The position numbers and the translations under genes were made by a program. Of a DNA stretch of 64,000 nucleotides, positions 1 through 10,600 are shown in pieces (position 1 is the first letter of the stretch; each line of letters starts with the position of its first letter). The notes under the pieces are model-generated. The model worked only from the letters and a program-made list of their open reading frames with translations. It had not been told where the DNA came from and ran no database searches. Where the stretch lies: assembly GCA_900312665.1 (NCBI GenBank), contig ONZQ02000007.1, forward strand, positions 1,184,308-1,248,307, given 5' to 3'. Origin of the DNA: Cephalotrichum gorgonifer. Its lineage: Eukaryota; Ascomycota; Sordariomycetes; Microascales; Microascaceae.

Positions 1-1977
1 TTCCGGCCGCCTCGCGGGGCGCCGCCGCCACGGCGCGGGCCAGTGGGGGCTCCTCGAGTCCTCTGGTCCCCGGAAGCCGAGCGCCAGTTACCACCATCTG
101 CAATCTTAGGCCTCTGCTCGCGGGGCTCACGGGTCCGGGCAGGGAGTCTCTGCTCCTTGGAGTTGCCGGCCTCGGCCGACTTCTCACCCTCGGCTGCAGC
201 CTTGGTCTCGCCACCGGCAGCAGCCTTGTCAGCGCCGTCTTTCGCAGCAGCGTCCTTGGCGGTCTGGGACTCGGCGTCGGCCTTAGCAGCCTCCGCCTTT
301 TCAGCCTCCTCCTTGGCAGCGGCCTCCTTCGCTAGGCGGCGCTCCTCCTTCTGCTTCTCCTCCGCCTCAAGCTTCTCCTTCAACCTCCTCTCCTCGATGG
401 CGCGCTCGCGGGCGAGCGTGTCAATCGGTCGCGCAGCCCCGAAGGGGTTCGACTTCGCGCCGTCGGTAGGGGTGGCGGCGGCTGGCGCATCAGCTGTCTC
501 CGCGACGGAGACGGTGCGCTTCGCGAGGTTCAACTTAGGCCTGGTGGCGGGAACGGCGGCGGCGGGAGCAGGAGACGAGGGCGCCTCGCTTCCCTCACCG
601 GACTGCGAAGCCGGCGTGTTTCGCGCATCGGGGCGCATGCTGTTACGCCACGCCGTGTCGCGTTCCGCGGCAGTGGGAGGCTTCTCCTCGAACTCCTTGC
701 GGGGGGGGCGGGATCCCTCCTCTCGGCCCTCGCCCCATGAAGCACCCTGGTGGCGATCGGCAGGAATATTGGACCTCGCCCGGCTGCCCTCACGGGACAT
801 CATGGGCGCCTCGGCCACGCGGGGCGAGAGCGGACCTCTCCGCTCCCAGTTTCCAAAGTCTCGTACCTTGCCATCATCCGCCATGGGCTCGCGGGGAGCG
901 CGTCGATCGCCGAAACCACCTCGGTCGCCGCGGTCACCGAAGCTACCGCTGCCCTGCCTATCACCTCCCCGGCCAGGAAGATCCGCGAGAGGTCCCTTTC
1001 TGGACCAGTCGCTCAGATCACGGTTAGATTCGCCACCAGAGCTTCGTTCTAAAGAGCCGGTTAGATAGCTGTTACATTGAAAACACACGTACCGTCAAAC
1101 ATGGGCAAGGGGTGTAGGTGAGTTGAGGGCGCAGTCAGGGCGCTGAAGACAAACTTACGGGTGTCTGCAACCTTGACCTTCATGTAGCGGCCGCTGAACG
1201 TCTCGCCGTCCAGGTCAAGGCCCTTCTTCAGCCCATCAAGATCGTTGAACTCGATGTAGGCGAAGCCCTTGGGTCGCTGGAGCTCTCGATCCTCGATGAT
1301 CCGGACGTTGGCAACGCCGCACGATTCGAAAATCTCGGTCAGGGCCTCCATAGTCACATCGTACGGGAGGTTGCCGATATGAGCGGTAAAGGGGGGTCGG
1401 GTGGGAAGCGGGAGAGGAGCCGAGCTGCGCGCGTAGCCTACGCATTCTTGTTAGGAGGTAACTAGACAAGTCGGGTAGCGCAATACTAACCTCGATCGCC
1501 ACCAAAGCTGGAGCTGCCCATGCCACCGCCACGGTGGTTGTCGGGAGCGGGCAGCGGCTGCGTGCCTTCAAATCTTAGTTAGCATTGGGTTTCTCAACCC
1601 CGTCGCAGGCATGCCATGAGATGGGACCTCGAAGACTAGGGGTGTGCTGTCTACTCACCAATGGTGTCCTCGACTTCATCAGCCCAGGAGCCTCCTCCAA
1701 AGGCTATAAACGGTTGGTCAGCGACATGGTCCAGGGCGTGTACGCAGTTGGGAGGAGGGGAAATGCGCGAACATCGTGGAGCGCAAATGATAGAGGTGAC
1801 TTACCGGGTTCGTTCATGAAGTCGCCCAGAGACATCGTCTGGACTTGCTTCTTCTTGGGAGCTGCAGGGGAGGTGGCGTTAGCTTCTGGGCGCAGGTCGG
1901 GACGGTCGGCGTGTCGGGGTTGGGGATTGGGGATGGCCGTCGACGAGGTAGGAAGGATCCGGGAGGGGCTCACCCAT
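1..1977 (-). CDS. TIF3: Translation initiation factor eIF4B (3' end cut by window edge)
   Basis: Probable eIF4B, which stimulates the eIF4A helicase during ribosome recruitment in the cytosol. Six exons read on the minus strand: 1974-1977 (only ATGG), 1805-1861, 1659-1703, 1491-1565, 1159-1437 and 1048 to the edge. All donors are GTRAGT-like or GTTAGT and all joins keep frame. The protein starts MAPKKKQVQTMSLGDFM, a fungal eIF4B hallmark, followed by FGGGSWADEVED. One RRM follows, with RNP2 at about residues 79-86 (HIGNLPY) and RNP1 at 117-124 (KGFAYIEF). Then come Arg/Gly/Asp-rich repeats of the DRGDRGGFGDRR type, a Lys/Glu/Ala-rich predicted helix, and a Gly/Arg-rich tail reaching base 1. 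At least 502 residues are visible, so only a few C-terminal residues should be missing. Family identity is firm; the symbol is by analogy to yeast. Confidence 0.92.
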
Positions 1978-2955
1978 GATTGCGGTACTGCGGGTATTCC
2001 ACGCGCAGCGATGCGTCGATCGGGGCGCGTAGACTAGATCGAAGTAGGACCGGACCTAACGAAAGGCTGGGATGGCTTCAAGGTGCGGGATGAGAGATGG
2101 TACTCGTGGGCGGAGAGGGCCGGGGAGTGCGGGACTGCGGGTTTTCGTTGGATGTGGCCGAAGTCGAGGGTCTCCGGGGGCGTCCAAAAACGAGTTACGA
2201 GTTTCTCTGATGGTTCGAAAAGAGTCCGACGATGCGAAATTCGATGGGTGTGCGTGGTTTCCCCCTCTGTTGTCCTTTGTGGGGAGTGGGGAGTTTTGAC
2301 GGTAAGGTTGAGGTTGACAGAGAATTTTAATTTCTCTGCCGCATATGGAGGGAGAAAAAATTCGGTTGGTGAAGAGGAGCCAGATTTGCGCCGGGGGGGT
2401 ATTAAGAGGTGGGCTGGTAACTAGCAGGCTTCCGAGTACTCACAAGTGGTGTGTGTGGGCTGCCATGAGTTGGCCCGCAAACCTAGGCACAGGAACGAGC
2501 CTTAGGCGGCATACAGTGAATCTACTGTGCGGGGTATGATATAGGTAGTGACAGCTCTAGATACATGGCTTGATATATCAGGATAGGAGCAACGGGAGGT
2601 ACCGATATACCTATTGACCAGAGAATACGAGATGGTTGGAACATTCTCTCTTACTTTTTGTTCAAGGCAAAAGCTGCCGCTCGAGGAGGTGCTAGCTTGA
2701 GTATTAACTATGCATATGCAAGGTGTGAATGCTCTTTTACTATTTTCTCAGGAAGCTGGCTACAAACAGCTTGTACTCATATTACTGGTTAGAGTATACC
2801 TATGCTGGACTTTAGCCCTGAGTGGCTTTCAATTGGAGAACAAACACTGACAGCCGTTAGGATGGCAGGTACCTACTTGTACTTATAGGGACTGGTGACT
2901 AGTCATAATAGTATGTGGTATATGACTTTACTGAGTGCTCGGATCTTAATCGGGA
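1978..2955. other. Intergenic region upstream of eIF4B
   Basis: This holds the eIF4B promoter and leader. From about 2540 to 2950 it is clearly richer in A and T than the flanks and has no long ORF on either strand. I see no transposon ends or tRNA. The short plus-strand ORFs at 2072-2539 have low-complexity Gly/Arg translations and no family features. Confidence 0.5.
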
Positions 2956-3180
2956 TTAGCCCTGCATGTATCTTGCTCGGCCTTGGCGTGCAGGTATTAC
3001 TTCACCTTCAATTTCTCGCCTTGTTCTTGAGATGAATAAGCCCGATAAATGATCTCCATTACGCCTCATAACAAGGACATATTGAGCATCTTGCAAGTGC
3101 TCCTTTCTCACCTCATAGCCATCCATTCTAATCCAAGGAACCAGATTGGCTTTTGAAGACAGCATCACGGGTGCTCCCAT
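2956..3180 (-). CDS. Possible small hypothetical protein (74 aa)
   Basis: An ATG-initiated ORF of 74 codons lies alone between the divergent eIF4B and Tim17-family genes. The predicted product is polar, without a signal peptide or membrane span, and has a balanced composition (segments VLVMRRNGDHLSGLFI and RREIEGEVIPARQG), unlike the skewed chance ORFs elsewhere in the window. I recognise no family. It could be a real small gene, one exon of a longer gene, or chance. There is no clear splice partner in the A/T-richer DNA downstream. Confidence 0.25.
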   Translation of the reverse strand: MGAPVMLSSKANLVPWIRMDGYEVRKEHLQDAQYVLVMRRNGDHLSGLFISRTRREIEGEVIPARQGRARYMQG

Positions 3181-3297
3181 CTGATTTACTTTTCACCACC
3201 ATCCATCGCCAACATCTATTGGCATATCGCGGAAGACCTAATCAATACCCAGGCCTCATCTAAGGGGCATATCTAGAGGCTCATTGCCCGCCCAACC

Positions 3298-4313
3298 ATG
3301 TCCGAACGTCCAAGCCCACACCCAGAAGATGGCCTACCACGTCGACCTCGGCCTAGGGGGCTGTTGCCACCGGTCCTTGTCGAACTCTTGGTCCCGTCGT
3401 TAAAGGTCGGGGCCATGTCGGGTTAGTCCATGTCTTCTGCCCTCAACTGCAACTCCAGTCAGACAGTATCTAACATCGATGCAGGCGGGGCGGGTGCCAT
3501 CACCGGAGTGGCGGCAGGAATTATACGAGATGTCCCCCCGGCGCTATTCGCGATTGCCTCGGGCATACAGTGGTTTACCCTTGGCTCAAGTTTCTGGCGT
3601 TAGTGGCCTTTCCCTCCCTCCCAGTCCCCTCGCCACTCTCATCTCATTCCCCCCACTCATTGCCACCCTCACTCTCACTCCAAGATGCCATAGGCGCTCA
3701 TCGCTCTAACCTCCCATCTCTAGTCTCCCGGTCCATCGTCACCAAAGTATGGGGCGGCGAACGCACGCCGCTCACATATCGCGACAAGGTAAAAGCCAGC
3801 GCCCTAGCCGGATGCACCGCTGGCACGGTCGGCGGCCTATTACGTACGTGCCCCATCTCTCCCCAGGGCTCCGACCCCCTCCCCCAAACCTCTCTAACTC
3901 TCGACCTTTCCCCAGGTGGCCCACGGAACATCATCCCCGGGGCGATAATGTTCACCATCTTCGGCGCCGCCGGCCAAGGCTTGGCCAACAAGCTGGACCA
4001 GTGGAGCACAGCCGAGACGGGCGACGAGGGCTCGAGCTGGCTGCGGTCCAAGTACAGCCCGCTGCGGAAGCTCACGGACCAGGAGTACGAGGACTTCATG
4101 GCCGAGAAGATGCTCAAGGTCGAGGCCGACCTGGCGCTGATCGATGACAAGGTCGCCGAGTTGAAGGCGGAGGCGAGGAGGAAGGAGGAGGCCGAGCGGA
4201 AGAAGGCGGCGCAAACTAATGACCTGCAGCGTGATGATGGTGCAGCCCCGGGGAGTAGTAGCAGCAAGGGGGCTGAAGAGCCGAAAAAGGCCAGCCAGTG
4301 GGGGTGGCGGTAG
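3298..4313 (+). CDS. Tim17/Tim22/Tim23-superfamily membrane protein (251 aa)
   Basis: Four exons: 3298-3421, 3485-3598, 3724-3843 and 3916-4313. Each intron has a CTAAC branch site 9-15 nt before the AG, and all joins keep frame. The first 40 residues are Pro/Arg-rich, followed by LVPSLKVGAMSGGAGAITG, a glycine-rich hydrophobic segment, then ALAGCTAGTVGGLLRGPRN and IPGAIMFTIFGAAGQGLANK. These Gly-x-x-x-Gly membrane helices are typical of the Tim17/22/23 and Pmp24 superfamily of mitochondrial or peroxisomal inner-membrane proteins. The C-terminal 80 residues form a charged, probably coiled-coil tail rich in Lys, Glu and Ala. It may be an assembly factor (TIMMDC1-like) rather than a core translocase subunit; the subfamily is not settled. 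Divergent from eIF4B; its 3' end converges with the next gene. Confidence 0.75.
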
Positions 4314-4783
4314 GGGAGGGCGGGGACAGGAAGATGGGGCGGGGGCTCGAGGACGGTTGAGAGAGAGCCTAACGGCTTGGTGTACGAATATAGGTTTGTA
4401 ACAGTGGGCATCTCAGGTATAGAGGTCACAGACTCCTTGCGGCGTCAGTGTCACCCTTGGCCGGTATAGAATCTAGATGGCCACAATAGCATTGCTGGGC
4501 CAATCTCATGAAGCAAAATTGGCTATGTCTGATATTTCCGAAGGAAGGCGGACAGTTGGTATACTATCTTTTCATTCTGGTTGATACAAGCTCTCTCAAA
4601 GCCGGTGTCCCGGCTCACAAGTAAAAGAAATAACGACGATACCCACTTCCCACCCCGAACGCCCAGACCCAGCCCATACCCATCCGTATTTCAAATTAAC
4701 AAAAGAGCCCAACTGTATACCCCACAGCTCATACACGCACATATAACCAAAACAAACAAGCTCAACTTACTTAGGAAGCCAAA
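4314..4783. other. Convergent 3' intergenic region
   Basis: About 470 bases lie between two convergent genes and should contain both 3' UTRs and polyadenylation sites. The right half is rich in A and C. No ORF or RNA gene is supported. Confidence 0.5.
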
Positions 4784-7657
4784 CTACCGCCGCACATACA
4801 CGTCCCGCTGCCCGCCCCTCGATACAAACGGATTCCGCTCTCTGGGCCTCTCATCCTCCGAGTCCGATACCGATTCCACATATGGCACCCGCCTCCGCGG
4901 CTCCCCACTAGTGAAGTTGGTGTTCCCCGCGGACCGTGGTTGGCGGGGCGCATCCTGAGTATCGTACTCCCTCCCGTTCTCCTCGCTCCGCGGCCTAGGG
5001 GCGTGGGTGTACCCCAGGTCGTCGACGCGCCTGTCGTCAGCCGCGCGAGGGTACTGCCGCCCGTTGATGGGGCGGGCGGCAGCGTCTCGGGGACTAGGCG
5101 CCTGGGTATAGTCCTGATCGTCGGGGAGCCTATCATCAGCCGCGCGATAGTATTGCCGCCCATCGACGTAGCGGACGGTGGCGGCTCGGGGCCCTCGAGC
5201 ATGATAATACTCCTGACCGTCGGAGAGCCTATCATCAGTCGGCCGTTGGTACTCCCGCCTATCTATGGGACTGATCACAGCGGGGCGTCCGCCAGAGGCT
5301 GCGTAATTCTGACGATCAAAGCTCTGAGGGGCAGGATCCCTCCGATAGTCCCTCTCGTCCCTCACATAAACCCCATCATCGACGATACCCGCCCGCGCTG
5401 GAGTCCTGGCGTAGTTCTCAGGATCCATCTGCCTCGTTTGAGGCACCACTCTCTGGGGATTGATGAACTTCTCATGCCTCTCGTCAGCTCTGTCATCAGG
5501 CATGGCCGTCCGCGCGGGAATCTCGCCGTCGCTCCAAGAGTCCCTCTGCCTCACCTGCGGCACCGCCCTGCGAGAATCAACGCTCCGTGGTGAAAGTGCC
5601 GCCTGGCTCCCATCTGCCAGCTCATTCATCGCCTCCTTCTTCCCCGCCTCCTTCCCTAGGTCAAACACTCTCTCAACCACAGCTGGCGTGAGCATATCAC
5701 GGGGCTCCGTTGGCGGTGGCGGCGGAGGGCCCCACCTGTTTTCTCCGCTCAGCCTGGGACTGCCGTACCTCCTGTAACCGTCTTCAACGTCGTGCTTCCT
5801 CAACGGAATACCGAAGACCTCGCGCCTGTCTCGAGAATGCCCCCGGCTTCTATTGCGATCAGGGGAGCGGGAACGGCTCCTACCAGCGTCCGTGCCTTGG
5901 CTCCACTCCCTGCCCCGGCTTCTTCCTTGGCGATTTTTCGCGCGTCCGCGCTTGTCGTCCCAGGATTCGGAGCTTTGTGAGGTGGCGTTCGTACCACTGG
6001 AGAAGACGCCGTCAGAGAGCGAGCTGTTGGAGCTGCGGTTCGACGGAGTGGGGTAGTGACGTTCCCCAGACCTGTCGCCTTTCTGCTTGTTCGAGGCTGG
6101 GTTGGTATGTACGACCCCGATGTCACCAGCCACCCCGTGGCCGGGCTTTGGCTTGGTGAGCTGATGGATCACGGCCAGGTTCTTACTTTGGTCTCCGTGC
6201 ACTAGCGGAGGAACGGGCGGTTGTGCCGAGCGCTCTTGTGGGGTCTTTGGACGATGTGGAATCGTCGTTTGCTGGTGAGGGTGTTGTTGAGTTTGGTTGG
6301 CTTTCTGGGGGTTCTGAGCCTGCTGGGTTTGCTGAATGGGCTTCTGAGCTTGTTGGGGGTATTGTTGAGGGTGCTGCTGAGTTTGCTGGGTGTATTGCGG
6401 AGAGTGTTGCTGGGCTTGCTGGGCGTGTTGCTGAGTTGGCTGAGCATTCTGCGGGTACTGCTGAGAGGGCGGCTGAGCTTGTTGGTGGTATTGCTGAGAG
6501 TGTTGCTGGGCTTGCTGGGTTTGCTGAGGGAGTTTCTGAGCGTGTTGGGGGTATTGCTGAGGGTACTGTGGAGGATATTGCAGAGAGTGTTGCTGGGTTT
6601 GCTGATAGTATTGTTGAGTCTGCTGGGCTTGCTGGCCGGCCTGGTGGTCCTGGGGATGGACAGGCGAAGCCCCTTGATGCTGCTCGTTCGTTGACTCCAA
6701 AGGCGGATTCGGTGGACGAGCCTGCATTGCGTTCCGCGCTGACGCCACCTTCTTCTTCTTCTTCTCTCGGTACATTAAAGAGACGTCTACACCTGAGCTC
6801 GGCTGCCTTCTGAAAAATGCGGTGATGCTGACCGTCTCTTTCCGTTCTTTCTTATCCTTCTTCTGCCCGTCCTTCTTGTAGTCCTTGGAGAACACACCAC
6901 CCTTCATAGGCTGCGGTACAGCGACCTTCTTACCAGCCTTGTCTTTCCCCCTGTAATACTCCTTCGCCCTCTCCCTATCCCTGTCAGATAGGTTTGGCCA
7001 ATTGCGCTCGTCGCGGAGGTACTCCTCATCCGATAACTTCTCGTACTTAACGTCAAGCTGAGCGAGGACGAAGCAGTACCGCGGGTCGGATTCGGTCCGC
7101 TCAAGAGTTTTGAGCGCCATCTCAATATGACGCCGTTGCGGCGCGAAGAGCGCCTGCTTCTTCTCCGAGGCGCTCTTCCCCTCACTGTTGAGTTTCTGTA
7201 CTCGTGCGGCGGCTTCCTGTTTCGACATGTCTCGGACCTCCGTCATGTCCACGTTCCGCCACGTGGGGCGTACAGGGCGGCCTTCTTCGTCGGTCTCGTT
7301 GCCGTCGAGGGCCTTTTCGAAGCGGTAGATGACATACTCGGAGAGGGCTTTGCGCTTCTCGGCGTCCGTCATGTAGTCCTGGCGGTTGTCGAACCTTTGA
7401 ACGAGGGGGCGTTCGCGGCGCGCCTCGGCATTCCATTGGCGAACGGGGGTATTGAGGTGCTGAGATGCTGGTTTCATGGGAGGCTGCCGTTGGTCTTGCT
7501 GATACTGTTGTTGCTGTTCCCGTTGTTGTTGGTGCTGTTGCTGGGGCTGGGAGTGGATATACTGTTGGTCTTGTGGGTTGGGCATCATGGCGCGAGGAGC
7601 AGATTCATATCCGTACGCCTGGTTCCTGGCGTCCTGGGTGGTATAGAAGCCAGACAT
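4784..7657 (-). CDS. Gln-rich repeat protein of unknown function (957 aa)
   Basis: A single-exon ORF with ATG at 7657. I do not recognise a named domain. Residues 28-61 are nearly all Gln. Residues 70-300 form the only ordinary-looking region, charged and helical (ALSEYVIYRFEKALDG; VLAQLDVKYEKLSDEEYL), with Lys clusters at about 265-272 and 299-303 that could be nuclear signals. Residues 336-465 are a Gln/Pro/Tyr tract of irregular QQYPQ, QQTQQ and QQAQ units. Around 585-625 lies an Arg/Ser-rich part, and near 790-890 are about three tandem units of 33 residues built on GRQYYRAADDRL. The layout (short ordered part plus prion-like and RS-like disorder) suggests a nucleic-acid-associated or condensate-forming protein, which is inference only. 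The plus-strand ORFs over this gene are composition shadows. Confidence 0.8.
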   Translation of the reverse strand: MSGFYTTQDARNQAYGYESAPRAMMPNPQDQQYIHSQPQQQHQQQREQQQQYQQDQRQPPMKPASQHLNTPVRQWNAEARRERPLVQRFDNRQDYMTDAEKRKALSEYVIYRFEKALDGNETDEEGRPVRPTWRNVDMTEVRDMSKQEAAARVQKLNSEGKSASEKKQALFAPQRRHIEMALKTLERTESDPRYCFVLAQLDVKYEKLSDEEYLRDERNWPNLSDRDRERAKEYYRGKDKAGKKVAVPQPMKGGVFSKDYKKDGQKKDKKERKETVSITAFFRRQPSSGVDVSLMYREKKKKKVASARNAMQARPPNPPLESTNEQHQGASPVHPQDHQAGQQAQQTQQYYQQTQQHSLQYPPQYPQQYPQHAQKLPQQTQQAQQHSQQYHQQAQPPSQQYPQNAQPTQQHAQQAQQHSPQYTQQTQQHPQQYPQQAQKPIQQTQQAQNPQKANQTQQHPHQQTTIPHRPKTPQERSAQPPVPPLVHGDQSKNLAVIHQLTKPKPGHGVAGDIGVVHTNPASNKQKGDRSGERHYPTPSNRSSNSSLSDGVFSSGTNATSQSSESWDDKRGRAKNRQGRSRGREWSQGTDAGRSRSRSPDRNRSRGHSRDRREVFGIPLRKHDVEDGYRRYGSPRLSGENRWGPPPPPPTEPRDMLTPAVVERVFDLGKEAGKKEAMNELADGSQAALSPRSVDSRRAVPQVRQRDSWSDGEIPARTAMPDDRADERHEKFINPQRVVPQTRQMDPENYARTPARAGIVDDGVYVRDERDYRRDPAPQSFDRQNYAASGGRPAVISPIDRREYQRPTDDRLSDGQEYYHARGPRAATVRYVDGRQYYRAADDRLPDDQDYTQAPSPRDAAARPINGRQYPRAADDRRVDDLGYTHAPRPRSEENGREYDTQDAPRQPRSAGNTNFTSGEPRRRVPYVESVSDSEDERPRERNPFVSRGGQRDVYVRR
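4975..5275 (-). repeat. 99-bp in-frame tandem repeat inside the Gln-rich gene
   Basis: The plus-strand segment beginning CCTATCATCAG recurs at 5228, 5129 and (as CCTGTCGTCAG) 5030, exactly 99 bases apart. Each unit encodes 33 residues, with conserved Arg, Gln-Tyr, Asp-Asp-Arg and Tyr positions. Copies have diverged by substitutions without frame loss, which suggests the encoded repeat is kept by selection. Confidence 0.75.
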
Positions 7658-10600
7658 GATGACTGGTGATCATGAAGCTCAACACTCAGTAGAAGAGACA
7701 CTTGACGCTGGAGGTGGAGTCATCAAGGGTATGCAATGGGAAGTCAAAGCCTAGACAACGAGGAAGTAAAGGGAAAGGCAGCTTTTGCTTTATAGACTTC
7801 GGGGCAGATAACGACTGCTGAGAAAGTGGAGGGGAGGGCATATAGCGAAAGCCGGTCCTGGAGGAGGCGGAGTATCACAGACAGACGTGTTTGAGGAAAG
7901 GAAGACGAAAAATGAGGCGGACGGGGATATCATCATGGAGGGGGGGTCGTGAGGTGTCATTTACATCAGGTCCCACCCCTTTCCCTTCATGTTTGACGTG
8001 GCTATCAAGCCATGCAGAATGGAGTGAAGGATATGGAGGGTCAGTAGGCAATCCGCGCTTGTGTTACGGAGATAAACCGTCAGTTTGAGGCCCGGTTGCC
8101 GCGACCAAGGCTATACTAACCGGTGTCAAAGTGAATGCGCCTCCGCCATGGTATGACAGAATGTCCCTACAGCCGTCTGCGATTGAACTTCTCGGCCGGA
8201 GGATGCCCCCCCCCCAAAAAAAAAAAAATCTCCTTGGCCGAAGCAAGGTATTATTGACACGAGTACTTCGCACTTCCGCGTGATCTTGGCCCGGCCCGCG
8301 TTCCAGGGTGTGCGAAGGCTGTGTGGGCGCGGAACATCTCCCCCAGTCGCAATTATTGGCTCTCAAGTTTAAGGCATCCAGAAGCCTATTGATCCGTTTC
8401 ACACCACCCTCCTATCGTGTCTCGCCTTTTTCCTCGTCCTCGGTGGTCGGGTTTGCACCCTCCATTACGAGCTCGAGCCTCGCGTGAGGATTTTTCAACT
8501 TCATGATCGGATATTCGATCTCCGAGCTTCTTTCTCGGTGACTTGATGAGAAGGTAAGTACAACCTACCCGGGGTGGTGGGTGGCGCAGGGGACTTTTCC
8601 TGTCACTGGGCTGGTGTGACGGGTAGTCGCCGCAGAGCGCTGCCTCTCCCAGGGGACTCGGTGAATTCCCAGGTGTCAGTTGAGCCGCAGACATGCCGGA
8701 CGTACAAGTAGACGAGGTGCCCTCGAGTCGCTTCGAGACGGAAACGGGCTCTCCACGTGTTGATGGGATGTTACCATGTGTAAGATCCAGGAGCTGGTCG
8801 TCACTGGAATACAGGTACATCGTCACTTGACGACACACACCTCGCCTAACCATATGTTTTCTTCTGGTATGGGGGTTGAGACCTGTCTTGGAAAGAAGAA
8901 AAAGGAAGAGGAGAAAAAAAAAAGGCCAGCCATGCACACCGCGGTGTGTGTGGTGGTGTGGTGTGGCGTACGCCCTGGTCGCCTTGTTATGCAGGTTGCC
9001 CCAAGACCTGCCGCCTCAGGACTCGGCGGGCTGGGCGTGAAGGGATGACGGCGGGGTCAATTGTGAGTTCAGGTGCACACTTTCGCAATCTCGGCACCAG
9101 CGTGGCGGAGGGAGGGGGACTCAATACTGATACATGCATGCCGCTACTAAGGCGGGAGAAGGAATAGATACAGGCGACCTCGTTACACAGCCACCAGCTC
9201 AACCCAGCCTGGGATGGGATGGAGGGTGGAAGCTACGGGTATCATGGAGTGGTGTCCACTTCCGCAAGGCTGACTGGGGGGAAGGAGGGGGGAAGAAGGA
9301 GAAAATAGTCCAGGCCGACGACATCGCAAGATGATGATCTTGGGGAGCGAGGGAATAGGATGTTCGAGTAATGGATGTTATTGCAAGTACGTGGTAATTG
9401 TACAACGGGTTTTCCATGCGGGACTGCGGCAGGCTTGTAAGCATTGGAGGCGCTGAATCAGCACCGCTCCTGCCCTCTCAACGCTAAGCTTGAGCTTCCC
9501 AAAGGTCTGTCGTAGCCTCCCCCCCCCCCCCCCCCCCAACGAACCTCTAGCTCACCAAAGATCAGTCGTAGCTTCCGCCCCTATCAGCATTGAGCCAGCT
9601 TCCTTCCCCAATTTGGTCTTGCGTTCCTATCCGCCTATTAACAGGATAGCTTCCCATGTGGAAATACTCCAGGTTTCTTTTCTCTTCTCACCCAACACAA
9701 AACGCAACATTGCCGGATCACACACCGTAAGAAGATACAACCCCAGAGAGGAACGAGCATCACCCTCATATCTTTGCGAATCCTGGTGCCTGGGTCGCCC
9801 AGTTGTGCACTTCGGATGAGTGCGGCCTGGAGCGAGGCGCACAGACGACGTGCATCTTTCGAAATGAGGCAAACCCACACACCAAGATCCGTGTTCCTCG
9901 ACCGAGTGGCTCCTGGGAAGACGGCGGATTCTGGCGTGCAAGTGTGCGGAAGTGTCGAAACTTTCTTGGGGCTCGTACAAGTAGTACCCCACGATGATCA
10001 TGGTTCATAGCCTGGTGATTGCTCTCGCGATGCAAGTTCGTCACCATCGAAATGGGCCCACTTGTATTTTCCTGGGTCATTCGTTCCTCTTGCTTGCCCA
10101 CTCCACGCTGCTCTCACGTTCGCTTTTTAGGTCAGTTCATGTTAGGAGGCTGGGAGCAATTCACCTCGTGCTAAAGTACGTGGAACGCAAACCTCGGCGA
10201 TGTCCCCGTGCTGATACCACCACCACTGCCACTGCTTCTGCTGGAGATCTTGACTCGATCCTATTTGTTAGACGGGTGGCACTTACACGGATGGGACAGA
10301 CAGTGTGGGAATGGTCTACCTGATCAAATGGACACCACACAACCTAGCGGGTCGCAATCCCGATTCTGAGATCCTTGTCTTTGAGCAACGAATTATGTAG
10401 CCTGACCTGTCGCTAACTTGGCCAACACCGGGGAGGGTGTGGTGGAAGCCTCGTAGTGAGCGGGCGAAGGGCGGCTGGCTGCATGCTCCACTGTGTTCCA
10501 TCTACACTTGTAGCTTGGGTACTTATCGATCTGCAGAAAGGTAGACCCGACTGGCGGGGCTTGATGGTGGGACATGCGAAGGACTTGATTTTTCCTCTTC

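Noticed and set aside
43..1068. 341-codon plus-strand ORF
   Set aside because: It is antisense to the eIF4B last exon; its Ala/Ser-rich translation is a shadow of the Arg/Glu/Ala-rich real frame.
6221..6813. Two long plus-strand ORFs rich in Leu/Gly or Ala/Glu
   Set aside because: Antisense to the Gln-rich tract of the 957-aa protein; CTG/TTG repeats create artificial hydrophobic or acidic reading frames.
9627..10101. Minus-strand ORFs of 80-124 codons
   Set aside because: Random-looking composition, overlapping in several frames, no splice support or motif.
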